A stretch of DNA of 64,000 bases from Gnetum montanum. Lineage: Eukaryota; Streptophyta; Gnetopsida; Gnetales; Gnetaceae. The stretch spans positions 559,168 to 623,167 of the forward strand of contig MNCI01016353.1 in the NCBI GenBank assembly GCA_015680685.1, read 5' to 3'. Every line of letters starts with the position of its first letter. The stretch's first letter is position 1. The notes beneath the pieces are model-generated. The model did not search any database, was not told the DNA's origin, and saw nothing but the letters and a program-made list of their open reading frames with translations. The position numbers and the translations under genes are program-made. Shown one piece after another: positions 57,039 through 64,000 of this stretch.

Positions 57039-58912
57039 TCATTGAGGCCCTTAGTTCCTTTTTAAGTTTTTGTTTTACACATTTTTGTTTTGCAAATTTC
57101 TTTAACTTTTCTTATTTTTGTTTTGCAACATCATTTATACTTTTTCATTTCTTTGTGTGTTTGTTTGTTTTATTAGGTTCATCACCTAATAACTACTCCT
57201 AATGATGGTATGAACCGTATTCTATTGATTGCTAGTGTTTGGTTTTTACCTTAAAGTTATAATGTTGACACTAAGGTATGGTTGTTTTGATATAACAGGT
57301 AATGAGTCCATGTCATCCATGCATTCATGAATTTCTATGGTCTCCCTTGTCTTGGAAGTGTATAGTCCCTTTCTTAATAATAAAACTATTAACGAATTGG
57401 TGACTGGGCATTTCTCAAAATGAGGAAGAACTCAAGGACTGAAAAGGGTGTGACTTCGAGGGGATTTGATGCATTTGTGTTGGCCATTCTCTTAGGTGCT
57501 TGGATGTTTTCTTCTTGAGTTTTCCTTACCATTCTGATATTGCTCCATTATCGGGAAGCTAAGCTAATAAAAATAATAAGTCTTTGCATGGTGTGGTTCT
57601 CACGTAAAAAAAATAGTGAGAATTAAAAGCACACCCCTTAGAAAAATTAATCATCTGGGCTACAAGCACTAGTTATGAAACTAAACAAACATGTTCCCTC
57701 TAACTAAGGCCCTTTCTTGCTTCCTACTTTTCCCTTTCTTATTTCCTCGGAATGGTGGTGACTCTTTAGTGAAAGCATTCTTGTTACTTCAAGTGGATGG
57801 ATTGGCCAAGTGTATTAATGCAAAGTCACTGCATATGGATTGTTTGAGGCTAGACTTGGAATGGGATCTACTCAGTCACATTAACCATACATACACAAGG
57901 TGTTGTACACCACCTTGTTCTTGGGACTTCATTCCATTCTCTTCTCTTCTTCCCATTATTCTTCCTCCACTTTCCACCTCATTGTCGGTTGTATCAGTAG
58001 TCTATATGTTAGTTAATGCATTGTTGTCTTTTTAGTAAAGTCTTGTGGTTAAGACTTTAACTCTTGCTTCTGAACGACATTTCCAGAGCCTACTAACTCT
58101 TTGAATGTGGGTTTGTCAGGGCATAAAGGGCATCAGTCTGCTTTGGGGAGGACCCACTGGCATTCCTATTTGATGCATCAGTTAACTTCTTTCCCTTAAA
58201 CATTTCTGCAATCACCATTTTTTTTGTTCATTACCACCTCTAGCATCCATTTTATTGGCATTGTCATTGTTTCTTTTTCTCCATACTTCTTATTCCTTAT
58301 CTTTTTCCATTCTATTACTACTAGAGGATCACTCTTAATCATGGGGGTCCTGGTCCAATTTTTTCAATTTTCTCCTAACCCCTACACCTTGGGTAGTCAC
58401 CAGTGTTATATCTCCAGAATCCGTATTAGCCATATCACAACTCAGCCAATGGACCATACATCAAGGCAAGGTATCAACTACACAGTGATTTATTTATCCT
58501 TGCTAATATGAGACTGTGTTGTGTGTGTAGATGGCAATTAGACAACAATGGCCTGGACCTAGAGGAAACACTTAGGATGAACTGGTGCTGGAACAATTAT
58601 GCAAGGAACAAGATTGATGACGTAGTTATGGATGGACAACAGAAGGCACAATCCTGGCATCAGCAACAACACACCTTCTTCTTTTCTTTTCTTCTCTCTC
58701 TCTTCTCTCGCAGCTGCCAAATAAGGCTGGATGTCAAATGTGTATAGTGTTTACTTTTGTGGTCATGAACACTAATACTGCCATGTATTGTAATGATGAT
58801 CTGTTCACATGTCACCCCATTCATCATTAGTCTCATTCAAGTCAATAATCCCATACCTTCCCAATATTTTGTAAGCAACTTGAGTACAAGTTTTCATTCA
58901 GTCATGGGGGTA
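57039..58912 (+). other. Non-coding 3' region and polypurine tract of A
   Basis: It holds the conserved box CTTTGGGGAGGACCCACT (58141-58158), an internal polypurine copy (58338-58347) and the 3' polypurine tract GTCATGGGGG (58901-58910). The T-rich frames at 56975-57202 and 57691-58035 are not credible genes. Confidence 0.7.
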
Positions 58913-59742
58913 TGATTAGCCACGATATCGCATACGTGATATCGCATCCGCCACGCGATATCGCATACGCGATATTGCATACGCGATATCGCGTCCTACC
59001 CCATTTTCTATAAATAAGAGGCGACGCCCTTTGTTCCGAGGAGTTAGGCTTAGACCCTTAGCCAAATTCTTGCAGTTTTACCATTCCAGAGTTAGAATAA
59101 TTTCTGTATACCCACAATAGGAGTCATAGAGTGAACAAATCTTTATTCGAGCAAATTGTACCTGAGCACACATTTGTGTACGACAATAAAGACGAACTTT
59201 ATGATAAACCTTGCATCATATGGATTAATCTAATTAGTAATTAATTATTGTTGAATTTTTAATGCTTTCCTAGTTAATTAATCTCCCTCTCAACCTTTGA
59301 CTCTCTTAATTAAGTACACTTAGTACGACCACTTTGAGCATGCATGTAGCGCTTGCTAACCTAGTAACGACTAGCATTTGGTAATCTCAGCAGCATTGCA
59401 CTGGTTCAGGATGTGTACAACAAGTGGGAACATGGATACTGGTGTTAGGAACAATTAGAACTTAGTTAGTGAATAGTTAATGTAAGTTAGTCACTTAGTT
59501 CTCTTTACCTTCCCCTTATTAGCATAAGACATTAAAAAGATAAAAGTTATAAAAATCATATACCTCAAGCTTACTTAACCATACAACCATGACAATACAA
59601 GTAAGTTTGGGAAGACAATAATTGACTAACCCTGAGTATTCCATTAAGGCATGCAAGCACTTAGTCCTTGGAGTTCAACCGAATTGTGCGTGAAATGCTT
59701 GTATTCGTATGGTTGAGTGTAGGGGTACCTTGCCACTCATCA
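58913..59742 (+). repeat. 3' LTR of element A
   Basis: It starts TGATTAGCCACGATATCGC and ends CCACTCATCA. It contains the expanded palindrome array at 58922-58996. Differences from the 5' LTR are mostly C/T and G/A changes. Confidence 0.95.
58922..59017 (+). promoter_or_regulatory. LTR promoter of A: palindrome array and TATA box
   Basis: About five units of GATATCGC separated by CATACGY-type spacers (58922-58996) lie roughly 12 bp upstream of a TATA box (tataaataa, 59009-59017). Transcription would start about 30 bp further on. GCGATATCGC is itself palindromic, so each unit could bind a dimeric factor; binding is inference. Confidence 0.6.
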
Positions 59743-59747
59743 ATTAT

Positions 59748-62640
59748 TATACTTTGTACATAGATTAATTTGTATAGAGATATTTAAGTCATGGGCAGCT
59801 GTCAAAAATAATGTTTTATATGTAAAACATTATATGGAAACTACAATTCCATACCATCTAAAGTTGATAATTTATAAATATCCTCAAATAATTATTTTGT
59901 AATCTGAAATGAACCAATCCATGTTCATGTGAACTTATTTGGTTTCTTCATATTCCATAGTAAGACAAGATCTCCCATTTGGAAAGTTCTTTTCAAAGCC
60001 TTTTTATCAAACCATCTTTTGACTTGAGACATACTTTTTAACAAATTATCCTTTGCTCTATCTATCTCAACTTCTCTCTTGATGAGCAAGGTCATAAAAC
60101 TTCTATCTTTATCAGTTTTCTCACTATACTTTTGTACAAAATTTGAAGTTAAACTTATAATCTTATTTGTAATTCTTGCACCCAAACCATAGATAAAATT
60201 ATAAGGTGATGTTTCAATAGACTTCTTAAACCTAATACGATCTATCCATAATGCAAATTGTAGATAATCAATCCAATTTCCTAAATTTCCATCCATCAAT
60301 TTCTTAATGTAGAAAATAAGTTTTTTAAATGTAGATTTAGCTAAGCCATTTCCTTAAGGATAATAATTGGAAGAAAAAAATATGAAAGTGGATTTTTCTA
60401 ATGCCCATGTTATGAATTCTTCCTACTAAAAATTGGATCCATTATTAGATACTAATACTACAGGTAGATCGAAATGACTTAAGATTTGATCTTCCAAAAA
60501 CTTAATTAAATATGACGCTAAACTTCTTCTTAGAGCTTTTACTTCAAACCATTTAGTGAAGTAATCAATACCTGTGAGAATAAACTTATGTCTAGCTCTC
60601 AAAGGAGTAATTGTACTAATAAAATCAAAACCCCATTGCTAAAATGGTCTATCCACAATTACTGGTTTTAAGGGAGCTCTACCTTTTTTGATTTTTTGTC
60701 CATGGATTTGTCCAATAATATCCATATTGAAGTATATGTTGCATAGTCGATTTAGGGGATTCATCAAATAAATTAGAATGATCATGGAATCATTCTAAGA
60801 TGGGACCAATTTGATCATTATGAATGTATTTCAACAAAACCCCTCTAAAATTCTTTTTGTATAATATACCATCTCTAATCACAATTTACATGTTTTCTTG
60901 AAGAAAGCTCTTTTTTGACTTGTAGTTAAATTATTTGGGACTTCCCTTGTATTAAAAAACTTTAAAATTTCATCATGCCAATTTCCCTCATGAGTATCAA
61001 GTGCACATACTTCATTTTCTCTAGCCATTAATTTGGCTAATCCCATTCCCTTAACCATTTTGCATATTTCCAATGAAAATTTGAAACCTTAAAGCTTTAT
61101 AAGCCACTTTCCTCTTCTCAATCCAATTTCATTTTGTGCTAAGAATTGCTTGACTATAGGTTCGATTAGTATAATATGAACTAACGAACTTTCTAGATAA
61201 TATTTAAAATATTGAAGTGCTTTAACGATTGTGAATGCTTGTTTTTCCAAATCTAAATAATTTAGTTCATTATTGAAATCATTGACCTTCATTTTTCTAA
61301 GTTAAGACAGCAATAATGAAATCATTAGAAGCAAAAGCATATAACCAAAAATCTTCTTTTAATTTAGGTTTAATCAAATATGGAGCCTCTCAAATAGCCC
61401 TTTTAATTTTTTCTCAAGCTTTCTCTGATGCTAGTGTTTTCTTTACATGAGCGTCTTTCTTTAACATATGTATCAAAGGTTTAGTAATTTTAGTGAATCT
61501 AGGGATAAATTTCTTAACAAAATTTATCTTTTCAAAGAAAGATCTAAGAGATTTTTTACTAGTAGGATGCTCAATATTTTGTATTGCTTGGACTCAAGAG
61601 TTATCTATAGCAATTCCTTTTTAACAGATCACATGGCCTAGTAAATTCCCAAATTTAACTCCAAAGATATACTTCTTAGAGTTTAATGAAATACCATACT
61701 CACGACATCTATCAAAAACGTGTTGAAGATGACCAATATGATCTTGCTTTCTTTTTGAGAATATGGTAATATCATCCAAATAAACCATAACAAATTTACC
61801 AATTCAACCTTTAAAGGCTAAATCCATTACTCCTTAGAAAGTAGCTCCAGCATTTGACAATCCAAATGGCATTCTTTGGTAAGCAAAAGTTCCCCATTTT
61901 GTGATAAATAGTGTTTTATATCTATCATTTTTATCTACCATGATTTGATTATAGCTTGAAAAACCATTTAAGAAAGAATATACTTAACAACCTGATACTT
62001 TAATCAACATCTCATCAATTCTAGGAAGTGGATACTTATCCTTCTCTGAAGCTTCATTCAAATCCCTGAAGTCTACACAAAGCCTAATATTACCATTTTT
62101 CTTTCTTACTAGAACAAGGTTAGCAAGCCATGTTGAATATCGAATTGGATATATGATTCGAGCTTGTAATAACTTCTTGACTTCGACTTCCATAGCTAGT
62201 TCAAATAATGGATTAAATTTCCTTTGTTTTTGCCTAATGATTTTACAACCTTCTATTAAAATAATTTTATGTGTCATCACATTTGTTCTAAAAGCTTTAA
62301 GATCATCATAACACTAAGCAAAATTCTCTAAACTATTTTTTAGGAGTGATAACAAGTTTTTCTTGAAAACTAAATTCTTTTCTTTTATGATATTTAACAT
62401 CTTTGGCATCTCATTAGATCCAAGATTTACTTCTTCTAAAGCTTGAGCATCGAGATTTTGTATATCTTTTTCGATAAACAATTTTTTCTCAAACTCATGT
62501 TCATTATCAATTCTCCTTTTAGGAATGAAATTGTCTTAGATTTCGACATTATCTTGGGTATGAATTGGCCTTCAAATTCTTGTTTCTTTGTCATGAACCT
62601 AAGTATTTGATCATCATCTTCAAATACTTACAAATGTTTT
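59748..62640 (-). pseudogene. Ty3/gypsy pol remnant, element M
   Basis: Minus-strand order: linker before RT (YDDLKAFRTNVMTHKI), RT with LVRKKNGNIRLCVDFRDLNE (62080-62140), PFGLSNAGATF and an intact YLDD motif (MVYLDDITIFSK, 61755-61790), LLGHVIC, SLRSFFEKINFVKKFIPRF (61490-61560), RNase H (61430-61090), integrase zinc end (near 60900) and integrase C-terminal part with NWIDYLQFALWIDRIRFKKS and MGDLVLLWNMKKPNKF (60299-59925). It ends in WIGSFQITK and STLDGMEL near 59800. Several stops. The RT is of the non-chromovirus type; the exact lineage is uncertain. Gag and protease are missing to the right, where element E begins. Confidence 0.85.
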
Positions 62641-62689
62641 ATGTTATCTAGTACTGATGGTTGATGGTCTTATTTAATCATTACAAGCC

Positions 62690-64000
62690 CATATCATGGT
62701 AACTAATGGTAATTGATCAAAATAATATGAATAGCTTGATGATTTTAGTTACCTCATCACCTTGGGCATAGGATGTTGTAATCACCTTATGCTTAAATGA
62801 AAACTAAGGGATTTGAATATGGTTGATTATTAATGAAAAATTTATCAAAACTAATGTTAATCCTTTGGTGATTGCAAGTGAGCCTAAAAGAAGCACCTAA
62901 GAAAGAAGGTCTTTTGCCAAGCATGAAAGCAAAGCCGAGAGGGGGACAACAAAGGATATCCCATGGATAAATCATAGCACATACAAGATAGTAGCTTAAG
63001 ATTTTCATGTTTACTAGATCCATGGGATAATGAGAAGAAATTTCACTCCATCCTTCAAGAATGTTTTGTAAAACCAAAGAAGCATCAACATAACAATTAA
63101 TGTTGAAAGTTTTCCACCACTAGCAGCAATCAAAAGAATCATCTTCAGCGGATTTTTGGAGGCCTCTGCAAATTTTGTAATCTTCAATGTCTATCTAGTC
63201 TTTTTATCATCGTGTCATTTTGTATGCATCCACTCAAATAAAATTTTGTAATGTGGCACTCAAAGTCAACTAGTAGTTAAAGTTAGTCAATAGTCCCATC
63301 ATTCCCAATTTTTTATAAAGAAAGCTTGGTCCTATCTTGTTAACTTGAGGATGATTTTTTACTCAGTCATGGGGGTATGATAAAGCATCAGTTGGCTATG
63401 TTGATATAACCATGTCAAGGCAGATGCATCAAAGTAGATATCTCAATGCATGCTATTGCATCTGTTGGTTACATTAATGTAGCTGTGTTGATGCAGATGC
63501 GTCAATGTAGATGCCTCGATGCATGTTGTTGCATATTTTTGAATAAAAAGTTAATTTTTGTCAACTCCAATATTGGATGTATGATATTGAAGCCCCAATA
63601 TCAAATACTCAATATTAAATACCCAATATCAAGGCCCAAGAAGCAATGTTAGATATCTAATATCGTGGCATGAGTGCCAACCTATAAATATAGCACTTGG
63701 GTGCACGGTTTGAGCATAGTTTAGTCAATAGAGTAGCTAAACTCTTACAGTTTTATTTTGTAATCTTAGCAAAATGTTAGTGAGTGCCCACAGAGTGGAT
63801 CTGAGTTAGTTGTATGGAGTCTTATTCAAGTGGCAATGTACCTGGACATATTCCATGAATGACAATAAGATCGAGATTAATTCTTATTCATTGTAGCACT
63901 TTGACTTAGATTAAATTTACTTTTAATGCAATTTATATTTCATGTACTTAGTTAATATTTACATTTCCATGCACATTAATGAGTTGATGAAATGAGCATG
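62690..64000 (+). mobile_element. 3' end of element E (D-like), runs off the window
   Basis: 62690-63377 matches the 3' non-coding region of D (19180-19887), for example the shared 'cttgatgattttagttacct' stretch. A polypurine tract GTCATGGGGG (63366-63375) is followed two bases later by the LTR. No 5' part is present; it is truncated against element M. Confidence 0.8.
63378..64000 (+). repeat. 3' LTR of element E, partial
   Basis: It starts TGATAAAGCATCAG. U3 has GATGCATC-like units and a separate set of CAATATCAA/CAATATTAA units (63565-63660) before a TATA box (tataaatata, near 63693). Downstream (63700-64000) it closely follows the D LTR. Confidence 0.85.

Larger units (their letters stand above)
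52659..59742 (+). mobile_element. Element A: RT-less gag-protease LTR retrotransposon with intact ends
   Basis: LTRs lie at 52659-53425 and 58913-59742, flanked by perfect TSD attat (52654-52658 and 59743-59747). It has a primer site at 53427-53444, a gag-protease frame at 53571-57038, a non-coding 3' region and a polypurine tract at 58901-58910. No RT, RNase H or integrase lies between protease and 3' LTR. Length is 7.08 kb. It is inserted just past the pol end of element M. Confidence 0.95.

Noticed and set aside
57691-58035. 114-codon frame with a counterpart in element B (35372-35635)
   Set aside because: The similarity follows DNA-level homology of the 3' non-coding regions; the frame is not present in D or C and has no recognisable domain.
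1-64000. tRNA, rRNA and other structured RNA genes
   Set aside because: The tRNA-like stretches seen are only primer-binding sites (18 nt complements of tRNA-Asp or tRNA-Met); no full cloverleaf or rRNA sequence was recognised by eye.

Overview
This window is repeat-dominated nuclear DNA of a land plant, probably a seed plant with a large genome. Signs of this are plant-type Ty3/gypsy proteins, LTRs with TATA boxes, primer-binding sites for tRNA-Asp and initiator tRNA-Met, AT-rich composition, and no recognisable host gene. I cannot name the species. Nearly every open frame over 60 codons is a broken piece of a retrotransposon protein or noise. Element names below (I, J, C, D and so on) are mine.

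Left part (1-13353): an LTR end (1-381); a minus-strand chromovirus remnant L (about 2010-6254), interrupted by a short LTR element T with a tRNA-Met-type primer site (3611-5064); an Athila-like element I on the plus strand (6255-9967) with gag joined directly to RT, RNase H and the start of integrase; a solo or 5' LTR J (9968-10532); and about 2.8 kb of undefined repeat.

Middle (about 13230-32931) is a nest four insertions deep, resolved by target-site duplications (TSDs). Minus-strand element F is split by a ~1.08-kb solo LTR H (TSD gttgt). H is split by plus-strand element D (TSD aaggg). The 3' LTR of D is split by minus-strand element C (TSD caaca/taaca). C carries a second long reading frame (21043-23821) not found in its relatives.

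Right part: a gag fragment of an older element P (32932-33541); minus-strand element B (33731-40728), whose two flanks share a 280-bp direct duplication; a nearly complete plus-strand chromovirus-type element G (about 41795-48212); a poorly defined stretch with a possible retrocopy tail (48213-52653); plus-strand element A (52659-59742, TSD attat) inserted at the end of the pol gene of minus-strand element M (59748-62640); and the 3' end of another D-like element E (62690-64000).

The most interesting system is the A/B/C/D/E/F group. These are ~7-8.6 kb elements with a tRNA-Asp primer site and a gag or gag-protease protein but no reverse transcriptase, hence presumably mobilised in trans. They share conserved nucleotide signals: repeated copies of the polypurine tract, a GGGGAGGACCC box and conserved LTR blocks. 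They differ in arrays of short palindromes just upstream of the TATA box. Element I has a matching gag plus Athila-type pol, so its family is the best candidate helper.
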